Positions 27,338 through 37,012 are shown, counted from the stretch's first letter. The stretch: DNA of 64,000 bases from Cryomorpha sp963836915 (GCA_963836915.1 CAWILH010000002.1:2976001-3040000); one strand, 5' to 3'. The notes: generated from the sequence alone by a model not told the origin. Translations and numbers: made by a program.

Positions 27338-28222
27338 CTATATCCCGCCAAACCCAAAAACGACATACTCTAGTGCAAAAAGTACCCAGAAGCCTTTGTA
27401 AAAGAGTTTCATACTTTCTAAAACGAGCGGCTGGGTGCGGTTTGCCAAAATCAAAAAGCAAAATCCCAAAAAAGCATTTCCAAGCGCTAGAAAGGACGTG
27501 TTGATCTCTGGCATATCGATAAAGAGCGCCGCACCAGATACCATTACATAGCCTATCCCTACTACTACCACCCCTCTCGAAAAGGTCTTATGGGCTCCGA
27601 TTTTTACCGAAAGGCTCTGAACCTTAGCCATCGCATCGCCCTTCATATCGGGAATGTCTTTAAACCAGGCAATGCCCAGGCTGAATAGAATTACGAAGAT
27701 GGCCAGCAGCCAAATCACCACCGGCACATAGGCCAGATCCCAAGGCAATCCCAAGAAGTGCAGGTAGAAACCCAGATTGATCAAAAGTCCGCGGACGACT
27801 GTAATGGCGAAAGCTGCCAAAAAATGGGAGCTCTTCAAATAAACCTGTTTCCAAGAATATAGAAACCCAATGGCAGCGATCAGCCCCACCAAAATCCCAA
27901 AAGGAATGCTCAGATAAAAAGCCAGAATAAGCGAAATGAACAGCGCGCTGTATACCACGCGTCGTCCCGCTACTACGCTCAGCTCACCCGAAGCCAGCGG
28001 CAGATCGGGTTTGTTGACCTGATCTAACGTGATGTCAATCAATTGATTATACCCAGTGATAAAAATGTTGCAAGCCATTGCGCTCAGCAGCGAAAGCCAA
28101 AAATAAAACGGAAAAACCATGACCTGTCCCGTAGCGATGCTGAAGAGTACCGTAACGCTGATCACCGTTCCGATAAGGGTGTGGGGACGTGAAAATCTCC
28201 AAAGGGTAAGGATCCTGCTCAT
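27338..28222 (-). CDS. UbiA-family prenyltransferase, homogentisate-phytyltransferase-like
   Basis: 294 residues with eight to nine membrane segments. The first Asp-rich motif is 'NQLIDITLDQVNKPDLP' (about residues 58-74) and the second 'WFKDIPDMKGD' (about 187-197); both bind the Mg-diphosphate of the prenyl donor. The 'D..D.VNKP.LP.ASG' form is typical of homogentisate phytyl/solanesyl transferases rather than of UbiA or MenA proper. It attaches a prenyl chain to an aromatic or other acceptor in the membrane. The start overlaps the stop of the upstream methyltransferase gene by 4 bp (ATGA type), so the two are cotranscribed. The acceptor is not known. Confidence 0.85.
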   Translation of the reverse strand: MSRILTLWRFSRPHTLIGTVISVTVLFSIATGQVMVFPFYFWLSLLSAMACNIFITGYNQLIDITLDQVNKPDLPLASGELSVVAGRRVVYSALFISLILAFYLSIPFGILVGLIAAIGFLYSWKQVYLKSSHFLAAFAITVVRGLLINLGFYLHFLGLPWDLAYVPVVIWLLAIFVILFSLGIAWFKDIPDMKGDAMAKVQSLSVKIGAHKTFSRGVVVVGIGYVMVSGAALFIDMPEINTSFLALGNAFLGFCFLILANRTQPLVLESMKLFYKGFWVLFALEYVVFGFGGI

Positions 28223-28971
28223 AAAGGGGTGCGAATATAGGTCAGATTGGCAAAGCTGCCTTTATGTACTCCCGTTTCGACTTTTATGCCCTGGTCTCTT
28301 AGCGCTTCCGCAAATGCACCCAGCCTGCGCTCCGAATATGATTTTAAGACCGATGCCAATCCGTCCCAAAGGGTAACCAAGACTCCGATAGGTAAGAAAT
28401 AGGTGTATATGATCCGGTCAAAACGGAACGGACGGATAAACGGAACGATGAAAAAAGGGAGCAATAGGGTCGAGAAAAAAACCTTGAGAAAACTTAGAAA
28501 TGCCGGCTGTATAGGGTCGACGAAGACAATGGCCGAGCCGCTGCGATCGGCATTTTTTACGATTTCCAGTAGCTGCCCTTCACTAAAATGGTGGAAGCTA
28601 TTGAACATCAGGTAGCAATCTCCGATCGGCATTTCGGTGGCCGGCAGCTCCAGCGGTTTAGATCTGTAGAGCACGCCTTCTCCCATGCCCTGCGACGAGC
28701 CCGCGCGTGCATTTGGATATCGGTCGGTAAGGATCAAGGTAGCGCCGGTGCTCCGCTTATTTTGGGTTATCGCGATCGCCGGGATTCCCGATCCGGAGCA
28801 TAAATCAACGAATGAAAAAGTACGGCCAAAATTCTTGTCAATCCAATACCTTACTGGATCGTAAAGCCCCAGAAGCGCCGTGATCTTCCCCAAAAAATCG
28901 GTTTGATAATCGCGCAGTGATTTTGGAAACCACGCAGAATCTTCCAATTCGGGCAGGTGTCGGACTAGCAT
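28219..28971 (-). CDS. Class I SAM-dependent methyltransferase
   Basis: 250 residues. The SAM-binding motif I is 'FVDLCSGSGIPAIAI' near residue 55, and 'LILTDRYPNARA' gives the acidic motif II. A hydrophobic stretch around residues 160-190 ('VFFSTLLLPFFIVPFI') suggests membrane contact, fitting a prenyl-lipid substrate. It is translationally coupled to the UbiA gene and divergent from the phytol-kinase-like gene. Methylation of a prenylated quinol is the obvious but unproven role. Confidence 0.75.
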   Translation of the reverse strand: MLVRHLPELEDSAWFPKSLRDYQTDFLGKITALLGLYDPVRYWIDKNFGRTFSFVDLCSGSGIPAIAITQNKRSTGATLILTDRYPNARAGSSQGMGEGVLYRSKPLELPATEMPIGDCYLMFNSFHHFSEGQLLEIVKNADRSGSAIVFVDPIQPAFLSFLKVFFSTLLLPFFIVPFIRPFRFDRIIYTYFLPIGVLVTLWDGLASVLKSYSERRLGAFAEALRDQGIKVETGVHKGSFANLTYIRTPL

Positions 28972-29067
28972 GGCGTACGAAGATTCAAAGGGATTTTTGT
29001 TTTGGATTGGCGAAGGTTGATCGGACTAGACTTCGCAGGCGAAGATAAAACTATCGCAATCTTAGAT

Positions 29068-29101
29068 TGTTTTCAAGTAGGTTTTAATAGGGCTATATTT
29101 G
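29068..29101 (+). promoter_or_regulatory. Promoter-like element upstream of the DUF92 fusion gene
   Basis: TATATTTG at 29094-29101 matches TAnnTTTG; a TTG-containing tract at 29068-29075 is the possible -33 element. The TTG start codon lies 17 bp downstream of the -7 box, implying a short leader. Confidence 0.5.
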
Positions 29102-29118
29102 AAAATTAAATCCCCTTT

Positions 29119-30522
29119 TTGGAAACAACGTTCATCCTTTTCCTTCTGGTCATTGCTCTTATCCTTCTCTCTCAGATCGGGGCGCGCAAAGGAGTTATAA
29201 GCCCATTTGCAGCTCGAAAAATATTGCATATCGGCGCAGTTTCATTGAGCGCCATTTCGATTTATCTCATAGACGATCTCGCGCTACTAAAATGGATCCT
29301 AGCGGTTTCAGTACCTGCCGTTTTCTTGCTCGTGTATTTCGACGCATTCGCTACCGACGATGACCGAAAGAGCTGGGGGATATTCTATTACGCCGCAGCC
29401 TTTGCCATCTTGGTCTTCGCTTTTGGCGATAAGCCCGCCTTGGTTTTTTACCCCTTGCTCGTGCTCGCTCTGGCAGATGGATTGGCTGCCCTTATCGGGA
29501 AATATTTTGGTGGCGCGGGCTTCGGGTTTTCTCAAGAAGCCAAAACTCCAGCTGGCACCTTTACCTTCTTTTTAGTGTCCATCCTTAGTTTGTTCTTGCC
29601 CCCTATTTTCTTTGCTATTCCTGCTGCCTTCGCAACGATCCATGCCATTATATTTCTGGCGCTTTTCATCACAGTGGTCGAGCTCTTATCGCACCGCGGC
29701 CAGGATAATCTCTGGGTACCTGCCGCCATCATTTACTGGATGCTGCTTTCGCCAAATACCGGCCTATGGGAGCTTGGCATTCTTATCGCTGTCAGCGCTA
29801 TGGCCTTTGGCTTGGCCCGGATGAAATGGCTTAGCCATAGTGGAGCACTTGCCGCGTGGGTTTTGGGCTGCCTGCTCGTGTTTTCACCTGCACCGAAATG
29901 GATGGTCGTTCCTATTGCCTTCTTGGTTTTGGGCAGCTTGCTCTCCAAACTTCCCGAATCTGTGAAGGCCGAATCTTTTGCGCGCACCGCAAGACAGGTT
30001 TTCTCCAACGGCCTTTCGCCTATGCTTTGCTTTGGAGTGTACTTCATCACCGATGCGCCGGTCTTTCTCCTTGCCGCAATGAGTGGAATAGCCGCCGCTA
30101 TGAGCGATACCGCTTCTTCAGAAATCGGCCGCCGCCGCTCCGAGTTTGCCTATCGGATAGGTTCATTCAAAAAAATACAAAGCGGCCAGAGCGGCGGAGT
30201 CTCCCTTTCTGGAACCCTCGCGGGGATTTTCTTCTCTTTCTTGATCGCCATCCTGGGCGGGTTGATTTCCCCAATCATCGGAGTATACGATATACTGCTC
30301 ATTGGTTCGGTCGGGGTGGCCGGCAATTTTGTGGATAGCGTAGTGGGCGATCGCTTCCAGCTTAAAGCCCGAAGCAATGGAGCTGAGCCGTGGATGGATT
30401 ATAATGAAACATCTGCTGCACGGTTCTTCAAGGGGGTGAGCTGGATAGACAATGATCGGGTAAACTTAATCTCAACCACAGCGAGCTGCATACTGGCGAT
30501 GATGGTTGCTATGCTGATTTGA
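29119..30522 (+). CDS. Fused phytol kinase-like / DUF92 (phytyl-phosphate kinase-like) membrane protein
   Basis: 467 residues, starting at TTG, with about twelve membrane segments. The N-terminal half has 'ARKILHIGAVSL' (about residues 31-42) and 'LADGLAALIGKYFGG' (Asp120), as in phytol/farnesol kinases (VTE5-like). The C-terminal half is a DUF92 domain with 'MSDTASSEIG' (328-337), 'SGGVSLSGTLAG' and 'DSVVGDRFQ', as in VTE6. In plants VTE5 and VTE6 act in sequence to make phytyl diphosphate from free phytol. The fusion and the prenyltransferase next door suggest a salvage route; whether the substrate is phytol is inference. Confidence 0.85.
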   Translation: METTFILFLLVIALILLSQIGARKGVISPFAARKILHIGAVSLSAISIYLIDDLALLKWILAVSVPAVFLLVYFDAFATDDDRKSWGIFYYAAAFAILVFAFGDKPALVFYPLLVLALADGLAALIGKYFGGAGFGFSQEAKTPAGTFTFFLVSILSLFLPPIFFAIPAAFATIHAIIFLALFITVVELLSHRGQDNLWVPAAIIYWMLLSPNTGLWELGILIAVSAMAFGLARMKWLSHSGALAAWVLGCLLVFSPAPKWMVVPIAFLVLGSLLSKLPESVKAESFARTARQVFSNGLSPMLCFGVYFITDAPVFLLAAMSGIAAAMSDTASSEIGRRRSEFAYRIGSFKKIQSGQSGGVSLSGTLAGIFFSFLIAILGGLISPIIGVYDILLIGSVGVAGNFVDSVVGDRFQLKARSNGAEPWMDYNETSAARFFKGVSWIDNDRVNLISTTASCILAMMVAMLI

Positions 30523-30866
30523 TCAAGGGTGAAGCTTCCCATCCAATCTGAATCCGATTGATTGACGCCAATATTTGGCAGCTCTCGTATCCGCAAAAAT
30601 TGCTAATAGAAAGTTGACACCTCCTTTTTATTTGGAAACTGTTTGAATGGTTCTGTTGAAAGTAGAATGAAGGAAGGCGATTTGAAATGTGAGTAAAAAA
30701 TGCGCTCAGGACTCAGGCTATTGGAAGAAAAAGAAAGAAGGTGTCTGCCATGGAATAAGAAATCGAAGATGGAAATGATCGCGGAATTCTGTGTGATTCT
30801 GATCCCACAAAGCATTTTGAGTCTTTGGGATCAGAATATCAAGATCAATGTAACGTAAGGATACTA
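30523..30866. other. Intergenic stretch before the IS630 element
   Basis: About 340 bp with no supported gene, repeat or clear terminator. A 70-codon minus-strand frame here has no recognisable features. Confidence 0.5.
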
Positions 30867-32068
30867 GTGTTACGTTAACTATAAATTGACGGATAAAGTC
30901 TTTTGAGTTTTATTCTCGCATCTTTATTTCTGAACTGCCAATTAATTTTGCTGTTTTTATTATTTCTTGCTGCCTGCCATGCATCAACCTCGCCTTTGAT
31001 CTTTTCCATGCTTGCCAAGTGCCGATTGAGGCACTGTCCATTTAGCACATTCAATTCTATCTCCGCCATATTGAGCCAGCTGCCGTGCTTTGGGGTAAAC
31101 ACAAATTCGAACCTGTCCCATAGCCGCTTTGCTTCGGCGGGTTTGTACGCCTCATAAAATGCGGAAGCGGCATGCGTCCTGAAATTGTCCATCACAAGTA
31201 TTATCTTCTTTGCATCCGGATACCACTCATCCGCAATTTTCTTCACAAATGCGGCCCAGTCTTTTTTCTTCTTGTATCTTGTAACTTCCACAAATCTATT
31301 GCCCGTCAGTGGTTCATTGGCCATGAATATGTTGACGACCCCATGTCTAATATATTCATAATCCACCCTGGCTTCCTGCCCGGGTCTCATCTCCGTGGAC
31401 GGACGGCCTTCCTCTATCAATTGCTTTGGCGACTCGTCCATGCACACCACGGGAAAACCTTTGTCGTAAGGCCTTTTGTAAACGTCAAGCACCTTTTCCA
31501 TGTTCGCCACGAACTCACTGTTCTTTTCCGGTGGTATTACCCAGCCTTTGACTTTCCAGGGTTTAAGTTCGTTTTTTTTAGAATGTTCCCGACCGTGACG
31601 TGCGATATGCTTTCAACGTAGTCCAATTCTACCATCTTATCGGCAAGCATCCGTAAAGACCATTTCGCAAAACCTTTGGGTGGCTCGCTACAGCACAACG
31701 TGACCAGTTTCGCTTCCACGTCCCCGTCCGCCTTCTTTTCGTAAACACGGGTCGTTGGGCGGCGTTCCAGCACAGCTTCGATGCCATCCTCCATGAACTT
31801 CTTCTTGACCCTGTCGATCGTCCGCATGCCAACCTTAAGGACTTTGCTTATCTGTTCGTTGGTGACCTTATCAGAAAATCCGCCTTCGTCGCAGTTCAAT
31901 AATATGTAGGCAGTGCGAAATGTCTGTGAAGTGTGGGATCCTTTGTCGATGATTGCCATTAATTCATCCACTTCGTCTTTTGTCAATTTAATTGTGTATC
32001 GTATCATTTGCTTCAAGGGTTTAGCAAATATACAAATCTATTACGTCACAATACGATTAACATAACAC
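30867..32068 (-). mobile_element. IS630-family insertion sequence
   Basis: About 1.2 kb. Inverted ends: left GTGTTACGTTAA (from 30867) and, inverted, right GTGTTATGTTAA (to 32068), with further similarity to TGACG. A TA dinucleotide flanks both sides (30865-30866 and 32069-32070), the TA target duplication of this family. It encodes one transposase in two minus-strand frames. Confidence 0.88.
30875..32016 (-). CDS. IS630 transposase, two frames joined at an A8 run
   Basis: The first frame (32016 to 31537, 159 residues) has the HTH domain ('NEQISKVLKVGMRTIDRVK', 'RRPTTRVYEKK'). The second (to 30875) has the DDE core: 'VVCMDESPKQLIEEG' (first Asp), 'KIILVMDNFRTHAASAF' (second Asp) and 'HGSWLNMAEIELNVL' (Glu). 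A -1 shift on the A8 run (31572-31579) joins 'VGNILKK' to 'ELKPWKVKGWVIPPEKN', giving a continuous family-like protein of about 380 residues. IS630 members are known to use such frameshifting, so the gene is probably functional rather than broken. Confidence 0.88.
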
Positions 32069-32091
32069 TAGATGTTTAGGACAGGCATTGA

Positions 32092-33252
32092 TCAAATCTG
32101 AATCGACTTCATCCAATCACCATAGCTATGTACCACTTGCGGCATAAAGGGGTAGGGCGATACGGCATGCGCCATCATGTACATTCCCAAGCGGTGTATT
32201 CCGAATTGGAGCGCGGCCAGCGCCAGTCCGCGGTTGAAGAGGGCGTCATCATCCCAATCGCTACAGAGCGCGGAGAGTTCCAGTCGGTAATAGGAGACGT
32301 GTTCCTGACGTTTTTCATACCGCGCCGGCTCCAATACAAAGCATAAAAATTCGAGCAGGTCGTATTGTGGCACATGGTTGCATGAGAGTTCCCAATCATA
32401 AAGCACAAAGTCACCATTTACAAAACAAGCGTTGCGCGGATTGCAATCATTATGCACCAAGGTTTGGGGCATATCGGCAAGTTCCTGTGCATACTTTTCC
32501 AAATGCGGCATGGCAGCATTCAGTTTTGAAGTTAGCCCTTTGGTGTATAATTCCGGCACCTTTTCAGCAGCTTTTTCAATCAGGGTTTTCCATAAAGGGC
32601 GCAGCGCAGCGAGATAATCGGGGTCACTGGTATCTTCCCAAAATTTGGAATTTATTTTCTCCTTGTTATTTCTGGCAAATGCATGCCATCCGGCCATTCT
32701 TTTCAATGCTTTTTTGATATGGGTTTCAGACCAAGATTCTGGTCGCATCACAGAGTTCAGCAGGTCTGCACCCGATAGATCTTCCATTAAAATCTGATAG
32801 GAAGCTGATTCGTGAATCTCGATCAGGCCGTAGATCTCCGGTTGCAATGGCTGCCGCAAATGCCGGTATACTTCGAGTTCGCGGCGGTGGGTATTGTAAA
32901 ATCCGGTTTTTATGGAATAGCTTTCGTAAACCTTGCCCAATTCGGGATCGCTGAGCTGTGCCAGCCCCAAGAGCATATTCGAAATTTCTTGCCCATGTGG
33001 TTTTACTTTCAAAACCATGTTTTTTTCCAAGGATTTGCCGTCAACAATATACTCAACGCGCACTCCAAAATGTCCGATTAGCTGATCGCTGCTCTGGGAC
33101 GTGAGCGTGGCCAGAATACTCGCGCTACTGTCGATGGCATAAGGTTCGGCTTTAACCACTGCTACCCGTTTTTCCAGATAGTTGCACATCATTTTTTCAA
33201 TATGGTGGCGCGAGAGAAACGGATTCTTTTCAATCATTTTACTGTGTTTCAA
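32092..33252 (-). CDS. Aminoglycoside/choline-kinase-like phosphotransferase
   Basis: 386 residues with a protein-kinase-like fold of the APH/choline kinase group: 'MVLKVKPHGQEI' (ATP-binding Lys), 'YQILMEDLSGADLL' (hinge), catalytic loop 'LVHNDCNPRNACF' near residue 265 and the metal-binding 'LYDWELSCNHVPQYDLLEF'. It phosphorylates a hydroxyl on a small molecule. It is the last gene of a three-gene set with a BtaA-like enzyme and an adenylate-forming ligase and overlaps the former by 14 bp. The 'HNDCNPRN' loop departs from the usual 'HGDLHPGN'. Substrate unknown. Confidence 0.8.
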   Translation of the reverse strand: MKHSKMIEKNPFLSRHHIEKMMCNYLEKRVAVVKAEPYAIDSSASILATLTSQSSDQLIGHFGVRVEYIVDGKSLEKNMVLKVKPHGQEISNMLLGLAQLSDPELGKVYESYSIKTGFYNTHRRELEVYRHLRQPLQPEIYGLIEIHESASYQILMEDLSGADLLNSVMRPESWSETHIKKALKRMAGWHAFARNNKEKINSKFWEDTSDPDYLAALRPLWKTLIEKAAEKVPELYTKGLTSKLNAAMPHLEKYAQELADMPQTLVHNDCNPRNACFVNGDFVLYDWELSCNHVPQYDLLEFLCFVLEPARYEKRQEHVSYYRLELSALCSDWDDDALFNRGLALAALQFGIHRLGMYMMAHAVSPYPFMPQVVHSYGDWMKSIQI

Positions 33253-34322
33253 ATAAGTTTACCGAATCAAAATAAAAACAATCTTCCACTTCGGTGAGCT
33301 CTTCGGAAATACATTTTTGGTAGGCCGAAAGTTTTTTCAAGGCCCCGCCCTGCTCATTGAGCAGGTTCCAATACATGAATAGGAGCGGGTGTTCCCGAAG
33401 GCTCAATAATTCTCCTACCGTTGATTCGAATATCTCGGGACTGGTATATTCAAAAATATTCGACAGGCTGGCTTTGTTGATTTTCGCGGCAGCGGGACTG
33501 CATAAGAAGTCAATGGCTTCGCCGGTATGGACTTGTAGTTTATGCCAAGAATCTGAGAGTTTCTGATAATTTTTTTTCTGGTAACAGGCCGGCCGCAAGG
33601 ACTGTGGCAGCCCTGCGGCCGTAAAAAAAGAATCGCGAAATGAAACTTCCAGAGAGTAAATGGCTTTTCAAAAATTGCTTCAAGCGCAAATAGAAACTGA
33701 GCCCACCTGGGTCGGTAGTGTATTTAAACAGGCGCGGATCGCGGCCCTTGCTCAATTCCTTGCTATCGAAATAGGCGATGAACCGGTCTTTAAAATCTGT
33801 CTTTTGTAGTGCTTCAAAGCACCTCGATTGATCTGCGTGGTTTTCACATTCAAAAAGTCGGTGCATCAGTTCTTGTTGCTCCGTGTTGAGCTCCATATGA
33901 AATGCGGTGATGTAAGTTTCCAATTTACCGGCAAGGAGCAAACCCTGCGGAAACTGTTCAAAAACGCTACTCCAAAATTCCTTCAGGGCTATCGGGAGCG
34001 TATCTATTACCGCTTCGGCCGCTTTACCTACCGCTTCGCGACCTTCGAAACCCAAAAGGGCGCTAAAGACGGAATAATCGTGGCGGTGAATGACGTGGCC
34101 TTTTAAAAGCAGCAATTTATTTTGCAGGGGATTCAAATCCACCGCAGTAACGCTGGTATTTTCTTCAAGCAGCATATTCAATACATTGCAACCACCGCTA
34201 GTGATTACCAGCAAGTGATCGCCCGCTTTTGGCTGAAGCCCCTTTACCAGCGTCTCGGCGCCTTCCCACACCATGGAGTAGCGGATCATGTCGAAAGGCA
34301 CGTATTTAAACTCGGTTTCCAT
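33239..34322 (-). pseudogene. DUF3419/BtaA-like aminocarboxypropyl transferase, frameshifted at an A8 run
   Basis: The first frame (34322-33540) has 'MIRYSMVWEGAETLVKGL', the SAM-binding 'LLVITSGGCNVLNMLLE' and 'VTAVDLNPLQNKLLLLK', as in DUF3419/BtaA proteins that transfer the 3-amino-3-carboxypropyl group of SAM. The second frame (33598-33239) continues the family: 'KLSDSWHKLQVHTGEAIDF', 'ASLSNIFEYTSPEIFES', 'LLFMYWNLL'. They join by a +1 shift in a run of eight A (33570-33577), where one A too many is the simplest explanation. About 360 residues once joined. A homopolymer error is as likely as a true mutation. Confidence 0.8.
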
Positions 34323-34323
34323 A

Positions 34324-35757
34324 TCAGATTTGCTGGTACAATATTTTGGATAAATGCCGCTGATCTAGTGGCAGGAACCGGTGTTTGGTTATTTTTCCCA
34401 CGTCTTTTTTGGACAGCTTTTCCAGCAAATGTTTTTGCAATGCATCAACGCCGCAAGTGCCGCAATAGTGTATTTCAAAAACGCCATTTTTCGCTAAAGC
34501 GGCCACTTGCACCACTCCTTCCACTTGGCGCAGGGCGTGCTCGATGGGGTAATGCTGCCAACCATCAATCACGGTTTCATTGCCTTTGCGGGCGGTGAGA
34601 AAGAGCGCACCATCTTGCAAATATCCAAAGTCGCCGGTGGGATGCCATGCCGCACTGCCACTCACCACATGGGTGCCGCGCACGTGTATTTCACCCGCCA
34701 TAACAGAATTTTCTGAGCCCAAATAAAGTGGAAACGATGGATGCAATTTAATTTCAATTCCATCTACCGGTTTGCCCACAGCGTATCCTTTCCATGGCGA
34801 TAGCGAATCGTAATAGCGCCGCACGGCGATGGGTTCGGCCTCTGTGGCGCCATATATCACGTAGCATTCCGCATTCGGAAAAAGGTTCTGAATTCGGGCA
34901 AGCAAATTTTCTGGGACGGGCGAGCCGCCTACTCCGCAGGCTTTCACTTCCGTGAAATTCCGGCCTTTAGCGGCCAATACGAGCTTACTGAAATAGTGGA
35001 CATTTCCCGTAAGGGTATTGATCCCACTCTTTTGGATTTGGGCTAAGATTCGCTCAGGATCGAGATCGCTCAATTTCCATTTCGGGATATCAGGGATGAC
35101 GGAAGCACTGGCCGTGGCCAAATGGTGCAACAGAATATTCGGAAAAAGCGGAAGGTCTATCTGCCCTTCAAAAGCGGGAAACTGCCGGCCAATGGCGTCG
35201 TGCTGTGCGCGTAAGACTCCATGTGAGCGGAAAATAGGATGTGATTTTCGCGTAGAGCCAGAGCTGAAACTAACCAGTGCGATGGCTTCATCTTTGACAT
35301 TGACCGGTGGATAGCCGTCCATATCCAAATGGACTTTTTGCTGCTTTGGAAAGCGCAAAGTAGGAATGCGCAAAACCCAGATCGCGAATCGCAAAAAACG
35401 GGAAACCCCTGGCACCATTACTACACCTTCAACACCTGCCTGCTGCCGAATGCCAAAAAAAATACGCCACCCCGCATTGGACGGGGGCAATACCACGGTG
35501 CAACCTTCGGCCATCAATGCGAGCATAGTAGCCAAAACATCCGGTGAAATGGCTTGCATCAACATCAAGCGCATGCCTGGTTTAAAATCGGCCACACGGA
35601 ATACAACGCGTCGGTAGGAAATATCCTTTAACAGCTCATGGGAAGTGGTGATAGGAAAGCCAGAAGCTTCCGGCCAATAGATCAGTTCTTTGCCTGGGTT
35701 TTTCTTAAGGGATTCATAAATAAGTCGGATGAAGTTCATGGTTTTTTGGTTATTCAC
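34324..35757 (-). CDS. AMP-binding (adenylate-forming) ligase
   Basis: 477 residues. The P-loop is 'LVSFSSGSTRKSHPI' (usual form SSGTTGxPK), followed by 'CYVIYGATEAEPIAV' (A5 motif), 'WHPTGDFGYL' (A7) and 'LTARKGNETVIDG' (A8). The end 'HLSKILYQQI' may hold the catalytic Lys. It activates a carboxylic acid as AMP ester. There is no carrier-protein domain. The gene ends one base before the BtaA-like start, and the kinase follows, so the three form an operon. The acid substrate is unknown. Confidence 0.85.
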   Translation of the reverse strand: MNNQKTMNFIRLIYESLKKNPGKELIYWPEASGFPITTSHELLKDISYRRVVFRVADFKPGMRLMLMQAISPDVLATMLALMAEGCTVVLPPSNAGWRIFFGIRQQAGVEGVVMVPGVSRFLRFAIWVLRIPTLRFPKQQKVHLDMDGYPPVNVKDEAIALVSFSSGSTRKSHPIFRSHGVLRAQHDAIGRQFPAFEGQIDLPLFPNILLHHLATASASVIPDIPKWKLSDLDPERILAQIQKSGINTLTGNVHYFSKLVLAAKGRNFTEVKACGVGGSPVPENLLARIQNLFPNAECYVIYGATEAEPIAVRRYYDSLSPWKGYAVGKPVDGIEIKLHPSFPLYLGSENSVMAGEIHVRGTHVVSGSAAWHPTGDFGYLQDGALFLTARKGNETVIDGWQHYPIEHALRQVEGVVQVAALAKNGVFEIHYCGTCGVDALQKHLLEKLSKKDVGKITKHRFLPLDQRHLSKILYQQI

Positions 35758-36130
35758 ATCTTCAAAAATCTTGAAAGATTTTTCCCAATTTGATGAATTG
35801 GTTCAAAGACAAATGAAAAGACCTAAAGTACTCACAAAAAACATTCAGAGAATTTTCTCTGTAAAGAAAGAGCAAAACTTAGGGGGTAGGGATTAATTGC
35901 TGGAGCGCAATTCTGAATTATCCCCAACCTTCATCATTCTTTTTTTTCAAATCCATAATACGAGTAAGGCTGGAAATTCATTTCATAAGAGATGGTCAAT
36001 AATTGTCCAGCAGATTGGCGAAAAAAATCTGTGTTTATACTCAATCGAGACCTTCGGGGTACGATAGGATCGTCACATTTGCTATCGCCCGCTCAGTCTA
36101 ATACTCTGAAGCGATGCCGGCCATGCTGAG
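35758..36130. other. Intergenic region upstream of the ligase operon
   Basis: About 370 bp with no supported gene. The ligase promoter (minus strand) should be here; I see no convincing element. Confidence 0.4.
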
Positions 36131-36751
36131 TTATATTCTACACCTTTTTTCTAGTTGCATTATGACCCGGTCGATTCTCATTCTATGCCAGCGCTGCAAG
36201 ATTACCGGAAGGAAATTTCCAATGAAATTGAGCAACAGTACTAGGCCTGCGGGCAGTAGATATTCGTAAAAGAGCAGGGCTATTGAAATAATGAAGAGTA
36301 TTATAAATGCCCCAAGGTGTCCAAATTCTGATTGGTGCGTTTGAAAAATGAAATTGGCGAGACCCTTCTTGCTGCCATCAAAATATTTTTTTCTGTTTTT
36401 TTCCTTGCCCCAAAAGACTTTTAAGATGATGGCTCTCAAGTAATTCACACCAAGTGATTTGTACGTAAGTTCTAGTAGGTCAGGGTTTCTTATTCGATAA
36501 TATGATTGCGGTAGAAGCCCGCTGGTGGGAAATGCAAACCCCATGAAGGCGAATATTCCGGTAATGTACACAGTGAGCAAAACAGAGAAAAAAAGCTGAG
36601 CCGCTAAGGGGAAGTCTGCAACATCGGTAGAAACCAAAGTTTGCAAAAGCTCAAAACTGCGATAGGCCAGAAATAATGAAACAAGCGGAAACAGGATTTT
36701 TTTCAGATTTTGCAAATCGGCGCTATACGAATTTTTCTGGTTTTGGCTCAA
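36131..36751 (-). CDS. Hypothetical four-TM membrane protein
   Basis: 206 residues with hydrophobic segments at about residues 18-38, 50-75, 143-160 and 162-185. The conserved-looking core 'YKSLGVNYLRAIILKVFWG' and 'FQTHQSEFGHLGAFI' faintly resembles the acyltransferase-like CrtO family of carotenoid tailoring (E..H motif), but that is a weak guess. No operon partner is obvious. Confidence 0.5.
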   Translation of the reverse strand: MSQNQKNSYSADLQNLKKILFPLVSLFLAYRSFELLQTLVSTDVADFPLAAQLFFSVLLTVYITGIFAFMGFAFPTSGLLPQSYYRIRNPDLLELTYKSLGVNYLRAIILKVFWGKEKNRKKYFDGSKKGLANFIFQTHQSEFGHLGAFIILFIISIALLFYEYLLPAGLVLLLNFIGNFLPVILQRWHRMRIDRVIMQLEKRCRI

Positions 36752-36934
36752 TCTCTTCGTGCAATGTAAACAAAAGTGTTGGCACTTTTCATTGCGGCGG
36801 TCGTAGGTCAGGCTCTCGCGCGATCTGGTTTTTTCGGTCTTGCTGTAAGGTTATAAAAGGCTAAGTGGTCTCTGTTTCAGAATGTACGATATCCCATACG
36901 GGCGCCCTACGGTTGCAAGGCACGTGCAGTTATC

Positions 36935-36970
36935 AAAACAGGAGTCCCGCTCGAGCGGGACTCCTGTTTT
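36935..36970 (-). terminator. Perfect 18-bp-arm hairpin terminator
   Basis: AAAACAGGAGTCCCGCTC (36935-36952) and its exact complement (36953-36970). On the minus strand it ends the SDR gene 40 bp upstream; the A/T ends allow it to work in both directions. Confidence 0.85.
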
Positions 36971-37012
36971 TAGAACAAGTAGCATACCGATATCTGACTT
37001 TATGGACAGACT

